The notes beneath the pieces are model-generated. The model made no database searches and had not been told where the DNA came from. It worked only from the letters and a program-made list of their open reading frames with translations. The position numbers were made by a program, and so were the translations under genes. This document shows positions 1-6,927 of a DNA stretch of 20,940 bases, piece after piece. Source of the DNA: CAIZGX01 sp044371535 (lineage in GTDB: Bacteria; Bacteroidota; Bacteroidia; Flavobacteriales_D; Sanyastnellaceae). The stretch is taken from NCBI GenBank assembly GCA_044371535.1, contig JBILTL010000024.1:1-20940 (forward strand), given 5' to 3'. The first letter of the stretch is position 1, and every line of letters starts with the position of its first letter.

Positions 1-44
1 ATAAACACGCATAACCATTTCTTGACATTCGTTGTTCCCCGAAA

Positions 45-52
45 TAGGTTTG
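45..52 (+). promoter_or_regulatory. -7 promoter box TAnnTTTG for the ORF6N gene
   Basis: TAGGTTTG matches the Bacteroidota -7 consensus TAnnTTTG exactly. A TTG at 22-24 sits 20 bases upstream, as expected of a -33 element. Only four bases separate the box from the ATG, so transcription would start at or next to the start codon. Confidence 0.6.
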
Positions 53-56
53 CTTC

Positions 57-923
57 ATGGAACAAAACCTAATTAAATCGGAAATAGAAACGCGAATATT
101 TACCATTCGCGGAATGCAGGTGATGCTAGATAAGGATTTAGCAGAATTGTATGGAGTGAACACCATGCGCTTAAATGAGCAGGTTCGAAGAAACATTCAG
201 CGATTTCCAGAAAGCTTTTGTTTTCAACTCACAAAAGAAGAAATGACAATGTGGATATCGCAATTTGCGATATCCAAATCAACAAAAAGAGGATTTCGCA
301 AGCAGCCATTGGTATTCACCGAATATGGCGTCGCAATGGTTTCCGCAGTTTTAAGATCTCAAATTGCAATTGAAACAAGCATTCACATCGTAAAGGCCTT
401 TATTGAATATCGAAAAGGCAAAATTCAAGGAGAAATTCTGACTTCACGTGTTTCGAACACAGAACAAATTTTGGCCGTTCATCAGATAAAAATTGAGGAG
501 CTATATAAAAAGCTTGAGGGAGTGAAATTTCCCAAATCAGGAATCTTTTATGATAACCAAATCTTCGATGCCTATGTCTTTTCAAGCGAACTTATTTCAA
601 AGGCAAAAAAATCAATCATTCTAATCGATAACTACATCGATGAAACCACACTGCTTCAACTTTCAAAAAGAAACAAAAAAGTGCAATGTATTATTTATAC
701 TGAAAAATTAACTGCTCAACTTAAACTCGATTTAGAAAAACACAATGTTCAATACCCTCCCATTGAAATCCTTATTCTGAAAAATGCTCATGACCGTTTT
801 CTTATTCTCGATGAAAAAGAATTGTATCACCTCGGTGCTTCACTAAAAGACCTAGGAAAAAGATGGTTTGCTTTTTCGAAACTAGATGGTTTGGTGCATG
901 AGGTACTCAATCACCTTCGGTGA
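57..923 (+). CDS. ORF6N-domain protein with a PLD-like C-terminal region
   Basis: The 288-residue protein begins with an ORF6N (KilA-N/antirepressor-related) DNA-binding-type domain at about residues 8-120, recognisable by RGMQVMLDKDLAELYGV, the NIQRFPESFCFQLTKEE block and FTEYGVAMVSAVLRS. A probable coiled-coil linker (about 125-155) follows. The C-terminal part (about 163-275) has a strand-rich region with HDRFLILD at residues 245-252, which resembles one degenerate HKD motif of the phospholipase D superfamily (Arg in place of the usual Lys), followed by HLGASLKDLG. ORF6N proteins occur in phages and scattered through Bacteroidota chromosomes, so a regulatory, phage-derived or defence role is possible; I cannot name the target. 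No phage genes are nearby. The last codons and the TGA stop lie inside the first palindrome of the 3' repeat array. The start is chosen because a good -7 box ends four bases before this ATG. Confidence 0.85.
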   Translation: MEQNLIKSEIETRIFTIRGMQVMLDKDLAELYGVNTMRLNEQVRRNIQRFPESFCFQLTKEEMTMWISQFAISKSTKRGFRKQPLVFTEYGVAMVSAVLRSQIAIETSIHIVKAFIEYRKGKIQGEILTSRVSNTEQILAVHQIKIEELYKKLEGVKFPKSGIFYDNQIFDAYVFSSELISKAKKSIILIDNYIDETTLLQLSKRNKKVQCIIYTEKLTAQLKLDLEKHNVQYPPIEILILKNAHDRFLILDEKELYHLGASLKDLGKRWFAFSKLDGLVHEVLNHLR

Positions 924-1041
924 TCAATCCTACGGATTAATCGGAACGATTGATAGCAAAGCCATTGATTCGAAGAATTGATCACGAAGTGATTGATCTG
1001 ACGAAGTCAGATTGATCTGAAAGATTGATCACGCAGTGATT
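909..1041. repeat. Array 1: nine abutting palindrome tiles between convergent stops
   Basis: The whole space between the ORF6N gene and ddl is tiled by inverted repeats with 3-base centres and no bases left over: 909-925 (centre TTC), 926-938 (TAC), 939-951 (GAA), 952-966 (AAA, imperfect), 967-979 (GAA), 980-994 (GAA), 995-1013 (GAA), 1014-1026 (GAA) and 1027-1041 (GCA). A typical tile is GATCAC-GAA-GTGATT. Most tiles begin GAT or AAT and end ATT. The first tile holds the TGA stop of the ORF6N gene and the last tile, read on the other strand, holds the TGA stop of ddl. There is no T-run after the stems, so these are not standard intrinsic terminators. Confidence 0.85.
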
Positions 1042-1997
1042 GAAGCCAGTACGGTTGAAATCAACTCCGTCTTACTCATTCCAATCACCGCCGCCTGCTG
1101 AGGAATAATAGAGGCCGCGCTGAAACCAGGAACGGTATTGACTTCAATCACACACGGTTCTTCGTCGGGTAACAAGAAGTCTACGCGAATCATTCCGCCG
1201 CAATTCAAATCGGTATAAATACGAGCCGATAATTCCTGAACACGTGCGTAATGAAATTCACTTATAGGCGCCGGAGTTATCTCCTGACTCTTCCCTTCGT
1301 ACTTCGCTTGAAAATCGAAAAACTCAGTCTCGCTTACAATCTCTGTAATGGGCAACGCCGTTGGTTTTCCATTCATGACAATAACACCACACGTGACTTC
1401 CCTTCCAGAAATAAATTCTTCCACAATAATATCTTCGTCTTCATTGCGGGCGCGAGAAATAGCTTCCATAATTCCACCTTCTTCATTCACACGCGATGTG
1501 CCAATGGAACTTCCTCCACAATTCGGTTTCACAAAACACGGCAAACCCACTTTCGCAACAACTTCTTCCGCAGTAATAGCCTCTTCCTTTCGAACAACAA
1601 TCGAACGCGCAACACGATAGCCCATAGACCCTAACGTGCGTGTGGTTGCCTTTTTGTTAAAGGTTAACGCCATGTTCAACACATCGCCTGTGGTGTACTT
1701 CATACCAATGGTATCGAAATATCCTTGCAACAACCCATTCTCTCCGGGCGTTCCATGAACCATCATAAACACCGCATCGAACGTGGTTTTCATTCCTTCA
1801 ATAATCACAGAAAAATCATTTCGATCTACAGCAATTTCCACTTCATTCACCAACGCATACCAACGCTTTTCTTCAATCACAATTTGCGTAGGCTCGAACT
1901 TCGAACGGTCTATGTTCTCCATCACCATCTTCGCGCTGCGCATCGAAACAACCGACTCGCCACTATATCCGCCACAGACCACTGCAATTTTTTTCAT
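1029..1997 (-). CDS. ddl: D-alanine--D-alanine ligase
   Basis: This is a cytoplasmic ATP-grasp enzyme that joins two D-alanines for peptidoglycan precursors. Visible motifs are GGYSGE (9-14), HGTPGENG (81-88), the ATP-binding lysine in FVKPNCGGSSIGTS (about K157), and the metal/ATP site with D273 in MIRVDFLL and EVNTVPGFSAASIIPQQA (E285, N287). The length of 322 residues is normal for Ddl. The loop usually written GMTxxS here reads GFSAAS. The gene is transcribed alone from a short divergent region shared with the peptidase gene. Its last codons, encoding SITA, and its TGA stop are formed by the last palindrome tile of array 1, so the very C-terminus is set by the repeat. Ddl identity is clear; which D-Ala-D-X specificity applies was not tested. 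Confidence 0.96.
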   Translation of the reverse strand: MKKIAVVCGGYSGESVVSMRSAKMVMENIDRSKFEPTQIVIEEKRWYALVNEVEIAVDRNDFSVIIEGMKTTFDAVFMMVHGTPGENGLLQGYFDTIGMKYTTGDVLNMALTFNKKATTRTLGSMGYRVARSIVVRKEEAITAEEVVAKVGLPCFVKPNCGGSSIGTSRVNEEGGIMEAISRARNEDEDIIVEEFISGREVTCGVIVMNGKPTALPITEIVSETEFFDFQAKYEGKSQEITPAPISEFHYARVQELSARIYTDLNCGGMIRVDFLLPDEEPCVIEVNTVPGFSAASIIPQQAAVIGMSKTELISTVLASITA

Positions 1998-2012
1998 GCG
2001 TTTTTGTTTTTA

Positions 2013-2020
2013 CAAAGATG
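2013..2020 (-). promoter_or_regulatory. -7 promoter box for ddl
   Basis: On the minus strand the box reads CATCTTTG, seven of eight positions of TAnnTTTG. A TTTG (complement of 2039-2042) lies 18 bases upstream as a -33 element. Fifteen bases separate the box from the ddl ATG. The box overlaps the upstream in-frame ATG (2018) of the divergent peptidase gene, which argues against that start. Confidence 0.55.
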
Positions 2021-2053
2021 ACAATCTCCTTAACTTTCCAAAAATTATTTGTC

Positions 2054-3118
2054 GTGAAAAAATCAATTCTTTTTTCGTTCGTCGTTTTAGCAGCATCTAT
2101 CACTGCTTCTGCGCAACAATTCACTGTTGTGAAAGATAACGCACACGGTAACGTGGAAAATCAATGCAAGACAGGTACTTGCTGGAGCTTCGCTACCACT
2201 TCATTCATTGAATCTGAAATTATTCGCAAAGGAAACAAAGCTGTTGACCTTTCAGAGATGTACAACGTGCGATTGACCTATCCGAAGAAAGCCGAGAGCT
2301 ATGTGCGCTTTCAAGGTAAACAACAATTCGGTCCAGGCGGATTAAGCCACGACGTGCTTGCAATCATTGAAGAATATGGAATTGTTCCAGAGGCCGCCTA
2401 CTCAGGTTTCGTAAACGGAGCAACAACTTATGATCACGAGACGCTCGATACTAAATTGACAGACCTTGTAAACGAAGGTGTAAAATCTCCAGCAAACGGA
2501 TACCAAGCGAGTGTAATTGGAATTTTAGACAATGAAATCGGCGCAGCTCCGACTGAATTCAAATACAACAACATTTCTTACACACCTGCAAGCTTCCGCG
2601 ATGCAATGAAAATTAACGCGAAAGAATATGTGTGCTTGACTTCATTTTCACACCATCCTTTTTATTCTTCTTTCGTATTGGAAGTTCCAGATAACTGGGC
2701 GAAAAAATCATACTATAACCTTCCACTCGACGAGTTTCAACGTGTTGCAGATTTCGCTCTTGGAAAAGGGTACACCATCGCATGGGATGCAGATGTTAGT
2801 GAAGAAACATTCAATGCTAGAAAGGGATTCGCATACGTAAACAACTTTCAAGACGAACCAAACATTGATCAAGTAAAAAGACAAGAAGCGTTCGATAGCT
2901 TCGAGACCACAGACGACCATCTGATGCATATTACAGGCACTGCAAAAGACGACAAAGGAAATCCTTATTACATAGTGAAAAATTCATGGGGAACCGAAGG
3001 CCTTGCCAATGGCGGATTCCAGTACATCTCTGTTCCTTACTTCCGTTACAAAACAGTTTGCATGATCATTCACAAAGACGCAATTCCGAAAGAAATTGCA
3101 GTGAAATTGGGAATGTAA
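2054..3118 (+). CDS. Secreted C1B-family cysteine peptidase (bleomycin hydrolase/PepC-like)
   Basis: The papain-fold active site is visible: QCKTGTCWSFATTSFIESE carries the catalytic Cys, DDHLMHITGTA the catalytic His, and YYIVKNSWG the catalytic Asn. The spacing and the HLMHITG and KNSWG blocks match the C1B group (aminopeptidase C/bleomycin hydrolase) better than classical papains. The GTG at 2054 is preferred because it gives a clean signal peptide (KKSILFSFVVLAASITASAQ); an in-frame ATG at 2018 would add 12 residues and lies inside the ddl promoter. From the GTG the protein has 354 residues, somewhat short for C1B enzymes. The family is usually cytosolic, so the signal peptide points to a periplasmic or exported relative. 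The stop directly abuts the stop of the convergent outer-membrane protein gene (TAA next to TTA). Confidence 0.85.
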   Translation: MKKSILFSFVVLAASITASAQQFTVVKDNAHGNVENQCKTGTCWSFATTSFIESEIIRKGNKAVDLSEMYNVRLTYPKKAESYVRFQGKQQFGPGGLSHDVLAIIEEYGIVPEAAYSGFVNGATTYDHETLDTKLTDLVNEGVKSPANGYQASVIGILDNEIGAAPTEFKYNNISYTPASFRDAMKINAKEYVCLTSFSHHPFYSSFVLEVPDNWAKKSYYNLPLDEFQRVADFALGKGYTIAWDADVSEETFNARKGFAYVNNFQDEPNIDQVKRQEAFDSFETTDDHLMHITGTAKDDKGNPYYIVKNSWGTEGLANGGFQYISVPYFRYKTVCMIIHKDAIPKEIAVKLGM

Positions 3119-3697
3119 TTATTTCTTTGGTCCCAACGGGACAAGTATTCCTCCACGAATGACGAGCGGTCCATAAGGTGACCGCTCTTCTTCTGTAAAG
3201 TCGTACATGATTTGAAAATAGGTGCCTAAGCCGTGTCCAATACCTTGCGATATTCCTCCACCGGCCAATACCAAGGGAAAGGTCTCTCTTTGCATTCCTC
3301 CAAAGGAATATATTGGCGCATTCACTTGATTAATCTCCGCGCAAGCAAACAATCCGTTGAACAAGCCCAATCGCGCCCAAGCAATACCTGCGTATATCTG
3401 CTCTTCGTAAAGGCGAGTTTTGTAATATGTAAAATTGACCCCTCCTCCAACGGATAGTCTCTCGGTTAGTCTATATCCGACTAACGGAGTAACAGAAGCA
3501 AAAAACATCCCTGAGCCATTCGAAGAACTTAATCCTAGACCCAACGACCCACCCACTACCGTGCGTTCTCTGTGTGTGAGGTCGCCCATGTTTTCCTTCG
3601 TATTTTCACTTGAAGGAAGCGTATTCACGTAATCATCGGGTTGCGCAAAAGCATTCAACCCAAACAACAAAAAACTTCCAACTAAAAACGCTTTCAT
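3119..3697 (-). CDS. Small outer-membrane beta-barrel-like protein
   Basis: I do not recognise a named family. From the ATG at 3697 the product has 192 residues: a signal peptide ending LNAFAQ, a polar stretch, then alternating Gly/aromatic strands (VGGSLGLGLSS, LVGYRLTERLSVGGGVNFTYY, IYAGIAWARLGLF, YFQIMYDF) typical of a small beta-barrel. An upstream in-frame ATG exists but would place 14 odd residues before the signal peptide, so it was not used. The start overlaps the stop of the upstream gene by one base (TAATG), so the two are probably translationally coupled and may act together at the cell surface. A 5-base-arm palindrome, GTCCC-AAC-GGGAC (3130-3142), lies just before the stop. Confidence 0.75.
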   Translation of the reverse strand: MKAFLVGSFLLFGLNAFAQPDDYVNTLPSSENTKENMGDLTHRERTVVGGSLGLGLSSSNGSGMFFASVTPLVGYRLTERLSVGGGVNFTYYKTRLYEEQIYAGIAWARLGLFNGLFACAEINQVNAPIYSFGGMQRETFPLVLAGGGISQGIGHGLGTYFQIMYDFTEEERSPYGPLVIRGGILVPLGPKK

Positions 3698-4767
3698 TAA
3701 CGAATGAATGAAACAACTGAAAGGTGCGTTCCAGCCCATACTTGAACAAAATAAATTCCGCTATCAGAAGGGAGTTCAGTCAATACAACCTGATGGTTTC
3801 CTTGTGGAAAAGTCTGATGAATCACTTCGTTCACCAATCTTCCATTCACATCGAATAATCGAATGTTTACGTCTACCGCTTGTGGTAAATCGAATCCAAC
3901 CGTAAACATGTCTTTCACCTCTGTTGGATATCCGTAAGCCTGAAATTCAGACGTATTTCCTTCAACAACAAATGACGGATTGAAGCCTACAAATTTCACT
4001 ACGTTGTTTCCTGTACATGGAATTGCAAGCGTATCAATTTCTTCCGCATAACAAATGTCTGCTGCGCTTGAAACTCCTCCAGTTACAGTAACTGTAGAGG
4101 TTGTTGTGAAGTCATTCGAAAACTTTGTAATGGCATTCGGACTCCAAGAGCTCACGTAATAATTTCCGTAAGAATCGTGATCTACGCCGTCGCAATTTCC
4201 AAGGTTCGTAGTCGTAATTACTGAAAGGGTGTATGTCGCTAGATCAATCGCTTTGATAGATGCATTCGCGCCCCAACTTACCATAACCAATCTGTTATTC
4301 GCAGCATCGTAAGTTAATCCGTTTGGCGTGCTCGTGGTATTCGCAACTACAATTGAACTTGTTGGCGCAGCAAGGTTTGCAACGTTCAATTCATAAATTT
4401 TCTTCGCCGAAAAATCAGACACCCACAGTTTATCTGTTCCATTGCTTGCCATTCCGTTCAAGAATGAAGCTCCAGACAAAGAGTGTGTCATAACTTGTGC
4501 ACCGGTAGTTACATCGTATCCTCTTATCGCAGTTCCAACAATTGAAAAAAGAACACCGTTCATGACTTCCATTCCATAATTCGATTTTGCTGCACCCAAC
4601 GTTCCCTGCGGAATAGCATCGCTGTGCATGCGCACAACATTGTTTCCATTTCCAACTAAAAAGATCTGATTGGTCGGATCGTATTCAACGCCTTCAATGG
4701 CCGTTAATGATTGTGCTTGAGTTGAAGCTGTAGTCAATGCTAAAAGAAAGAATAAAATATTTTTCAT
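3697..4767 (-). CDS. Secreted beta-propeller protein with T9SS type A sorting domain
   Basis: The 356-residue protein has a signal peptide (residues 1-18, ending STQAQ). A middle region of about 250 residues has repeating blade-like segments (IEGVEYDPTNQIFLVGNGN, LNGMASNGTDKLWVSDFS, PNGLTYDAANNRLVMVSWG, CDGVDHDSYGNYYVSSW), as in NHL/SMP-30-type beta-propellers. The C-terminal 80 residues are a T9SS type A (Por secretion) sorting domain: PTEVKDMFTVGFDLPQ, VNIRLFDVNGRLVNEV, LPSDSGIYFVQVWAG. The family consequence is export across the outer membrane and surface attachment or release. The ligand or substrate is not evident. The gene is first in a two-gene unit with the small beta-barrel gene (TAATG overlap). 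Confidence 0.87.
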   Translation of the reverse strand: MKNILFFLLALTTASTQAQSLTAIEGVEYDPTNQIFLVGNGNNVVRMHSDAIPQGTLGAAKSNYGMEVMNGVLFSIVGTAIRGYDVTTGAQVMTHSLSGASFLNGMASNGTDKLWVSDFSAKKIYELNVANLAAPTSSIVVANTTSTPNGLTYDAANNRLVMVSWGANASIKAIDLATYTLSVITTTNLGNCDGVDHDSYGNYYVSSWSPNAITKFSNDFTTTSTVTVTGGVSSAADICYAEEIDTLAIPCTGNNVVKFVGFNPSFVVEGNTSEFQAYGYPTEVKDMFTVGFDLPQAVDVNIRLFDVNGRLVNEVIHQTFPQGNHQVVLTELPSDSGIYFVQVWAGTHLSVVSFIR

Positions 4768-4857
4768 TTTGAAGATTATATGAACGGCAATTTACTACCA
4801 AATCGAATGCATTCGCTTCTAAAATTTCTTATCTTGCAGATACATTGCATGCCCAAC

Positions 4858-5784
4858 ATGAAAATTAAAATCACAATTCTACTTGTTACGTTAAGCTTTT
4901 CAATGCTTGGGCAAACCACTTGCATTCAAGATTTTTTAATGCGCAAGGAAAATCAAGAAGTCATGGTTGCAGCTCACAGAGGAGATTGGAGAAATTTTCC
5001 GGAAAACAGTCTTCCAGCTATTCAATCTTGTATAGACCACTTCATTGATATTGTTGAAATAGATGTGCAAGAAACTTCTGATGGTTTTTTTGTTCTCATG
5101 CACGACAACACCGTAAACAGAACCACCAACGGAAAAGGAAAGGTGAGTTCCATGACTCTCAAGCAAGTGACCAAGTTGAGATTAAAAAATAAAAGCGGAG
5201 AGTTAACCGAAGAGCACGTTCCCAGTCTTGAAGATGCATTGAAATTAGCGAAAGGAAAAATACTTTTGAACCTCGATAAAAGTTCTGGCCGATTTGAAAA
5301 GCTTCTTCCCGTTATCGACGCCATGGGCGTCAGAAATCAGGTTATTCTAAAGGGAACGCATGGCTCAAGTTTCTTTTTTAATTACATGATTCAAAATCCA
5401 GAAGGGCCACTATTCATGCCTATTCTGCAGTATATGCCAAAAACGCAAGTAGACACTTTTCTCTTAGATGCCAATGTGCCTTTGGTTGAATTAATCATAT
5501 CAAACGATTCCAGTTATTTAACGGATCCATTGGGAATGTATTTATTCAAAAAACACAGAACAGGTATTTGGTACAATGCACTTTTCAAATCAATAAGTGC
5601 AGGAAAAAGCGAAAACGAAGATGCACTTGGAACTTGGAATTGGTTTATTCAACACGAAGCACTCGTTATACAAACAGACTATCCCATGGAATTGCTTCAA
5701 CATCTTATAAATACGAAGGAACACAACCGACCCTACGGGTACAAAGACATATCCTTGGAAAAACTTCCCAAAGGAAGAAATTAG
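4858..5784 (+). CDS. Secreted glycerophosphodiester phosphodiesterase
   Basis: From the ATG at 4858 the product has 309 amino-acid codons less the stop (308 residues) and begins with a signal peptide (MKIKITILLVTLSFSMLGQ). The GDPD TIM-barrel signature is complete: AAHRGDWRNFPENS (H40, R41, E49), VEIDVQ (E67, D69) and LMHDNTVNRTTNGKG (H82, D83). C-terminal ALVIQTDYPMELLQHL fits the last barrel strand. The enzyme hydrolyses glycerophosphodiesters to glycerol 3-phosphate and an alcohol, probably in the periplasm, for phosphate or lipid-headgroup salvage. An upstream ATG at 4780 is in frame but would bury the signal peptide. The stop overlaps the convergent phosphodiester glycosidase gene by four bases. 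Confidence 0.92.
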   Translation: MKIKITILLVTLSFSMLGQTTCIQDFLMRKENQEVMVAAHRGDWRNFPENSLPAIQSCIDHFIDIVEIDVQETSDGFFVLMHDNTVNRTTNGKGKVSSMTLKQVTKLRLKNKSGELTEEHVPSLEDALKLAKGKILLNLDKSSGRFEKLLPVIDAMGVRNQVILKGTHGSSFFFNYMIQNPEGPLFMPILQYMPKTQVDTFLLDANVPLVELIISNDSSYLTDPLGMYLFKKHRTGIWYNALFKSISAGKSENEDALGTWNWFIQHEALVIQTDYPMELLQHLINTKEHNRPYGYKDISLEKLPKGRN

Positions 5785-5791
5785 TTTCTTC
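5774..5791. repeat. Perfect inverted repeat centred on two overlapping stop codons
   Basis: The sequence GAAGAAA-TTAG-TTTCTTC is a perfect 7-base-arm palindrome whose 4-base centre holds the TAG stop of the + gene and the TAA stop of the - gene. Because of it the two unrelated proteins end in RN. It is a candidate 3' hairpin for both convergent transcripts, but no T-run follows. Confidence 0.55.
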
Positions 5792-6881
5792 GCAATCCGA
5801 AGTGTGTATAGACTCTTCTTTCGCCGCCGTCTGCCGGACGATTTACGATACCAAATTTTTCAACGTACATGCAAGAGCTTCCTCCTTGGTCGCACGCCAT
5901 TGCGTTGTAACAACCATAAGGCAACAATAAAGCTGCACATTCCTTCATGGTCAAACCTCTGCTGTGCTGCGGCTTGCGTCCGTCTGCAACCAACATAAAC
6001 ACCTTCGTTCCTGTTTGGTCTATTCCTATAACCGTTCTTGGGTATGGTTTCTCTTGAGAGTGATCTCTTGTATCAATGGCCTCAACGCCATTCATAATCA
6101 AATCGAATCTTCCCCAAATAACGTTGTACATGTCGGCGCTCAATTCCTTCACAACATCTCTGTCAGAAGAATAAACACCCTTGCCTTCTTTTGAGAAAGA
6201 CATGAATGGACGTTTATCAGAATCTTCCATTTTCAACGCAGTACCCTTCACCACATAATTGCCGGTCCATTGGCCTAAAGGACAATCATCGCCCGGTGTA
6301 GTTCCAGCTTCCCCATTGACCGCAACTTCACATTGAAAACGCTTAGCAAACTGAGAGGTTAATTCCTTCTTTGAAACTGCAGTATCTAATTCAATTGAAA
6401 ACGTCTTTAAATCTGCTATTGCCATAACCACAAAAGCATTCGGGTCTTGAAAGGTTAATTGAAAAACTTCAATTCCAGGCTTGGCCCAAATGGTTTTAAC
6501 TGTTGGAGCGCCCAACTCACCAATTTGAATATTCTCAAAAGAAACATCTGAAGAAAATAAACTGTCTTTAGCCACTTCAACAACGGGAACAATATTGGAA
6601 GAAAGTAGTTCGGCCTCCTCTTTTTGAAGTTCAGCACGCGCATCTAGAATAACAGCAAAAACAATGGGAATACCCGTTAAAACAAAACTAGCCCACCATA
6701 TGGTCTGAGTCTTTTCAGTGCTACCCTTGAATAATAGTTTCTTGAAAATGAATAAAAATAACAATCCAAAAAAACCCGTAGTAGCTATCCAAATTAACAA
6801 TTGAAAGGCAATTGGAAATTGAGATAACCTCCAAAAAAGAGCGCTTAAATCGTCAAGAAAAACGTTAATCTGATCTCCCAT
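5781..6881 (-). CDS. Membrane-anchored phosphodiester glycosidase (NAGPA-like)
   Basis: The 366-residue protein has two N-terminal membrane segments (about 26-50 and 61-80) and then a C-terminal domain of the phosphodiester glycosidase (NAGPA, uncovering-enzyme) family. Supporting motifs are VAVNGEAGTTPG (about 187-197), YPRTVIGID (280-288), LVADGR (297-302), GLTMKECAALL (309-319), ACDQGGSSCMYVE (329-341) and PADGGERRV (349-357). Family members cleave sugar-phosphodiester bonds; the bacterial substrates are mostly unknown. It lies tail to tail with a glycerophosphodiester phosphodiesterase, which may hint at related phosphodiester chemistry, though convergent genes are not co-transcribed. The start is supported by a perfect -7 box eight bases upstream. 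Confidence 0.85.
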   Translation of the reverse strand: MGDQINVFLDDLSALFWRLSQFPIAFQLLIWIATTGFFGLLFLFIFKKLLFKGSTEKTQTIWWASFVLTGIPIVFAVILDARAELQKEEAELLSSNIVPVVEVAKDSLFSSDVSFENIQIGELGAPTVKTIWAKPGIEVFQLTFQDPNAFVVMAIADLKTFSIELDTAVSKKELTSQFAKRFQCEVAVNGEAGTTPGDDCPLGQWTGNYVVKGTALKMEDSDKRPFMSFSKEGKGVYSSDRDVVKELSADMYNVIWGRFDLIMNGVEAIDTRDHSQEKPYPRTVIGIDQTGTKVFMLVADGRKPQHSRGLTMKECAALLLPYGCYNAMACDQGGSSCMYVEKFGIVNRPADGGERRVYTHFGLRRN

Positions 6882-6889
6882 AATATTTG

Positions 6890-6897
6890 CAAATATA
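6890..6897 (-). promoter_or_regulatory. -7 promoter box for the phosphodiester glycosidase gene
   Basis: The minus strand reads TATATTTG, a perfect TAnnTTTG, ending eight bases before the ATG. I see no clear -33 element. It lies in a 46-base divergent region shared with the purK promoter. Confidence 0.55.
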
Positions 6898-6915
6898 TAT
6901 CCGCCTAAGAAATTC

Positions 6916-6923
6916 TATCTTTG
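6916..6923 (+). promoter_or_regulatory. -7 promoter box for purK
   Basis: TATCTTTG is a perfect TAnnTTTG match and ends four bases before the purK ATG, implying a leaderless or nearly leaderless mRNA. The nearest TTTG upstream (6886-6889) is 26 bases away, longer than usual for a -33 element. Confidence 0.6.
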
Positions 6924-6927
6924 GAAA

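Noticed and set aside
909..1041. Standard Rho-independent terminators in the arrays
   Set aside because: Stems are short and AT-containing and none is followed by a T-run on either strand; termination by another mechanism remains possible.
1251..1634. Long + strand reading frames opposite ddl
   Set aside because: They are antisense shadows of a conserved gene, with no recognisable domain, promoter or signal.
2018..2053. ATG at 2018 as start of the C1B peptidase
   Set aside because: It overlaps the ddl promoter and puts 12 residues before a good signal peptide; the GTG at 2054 is a better start, though this is not certain.
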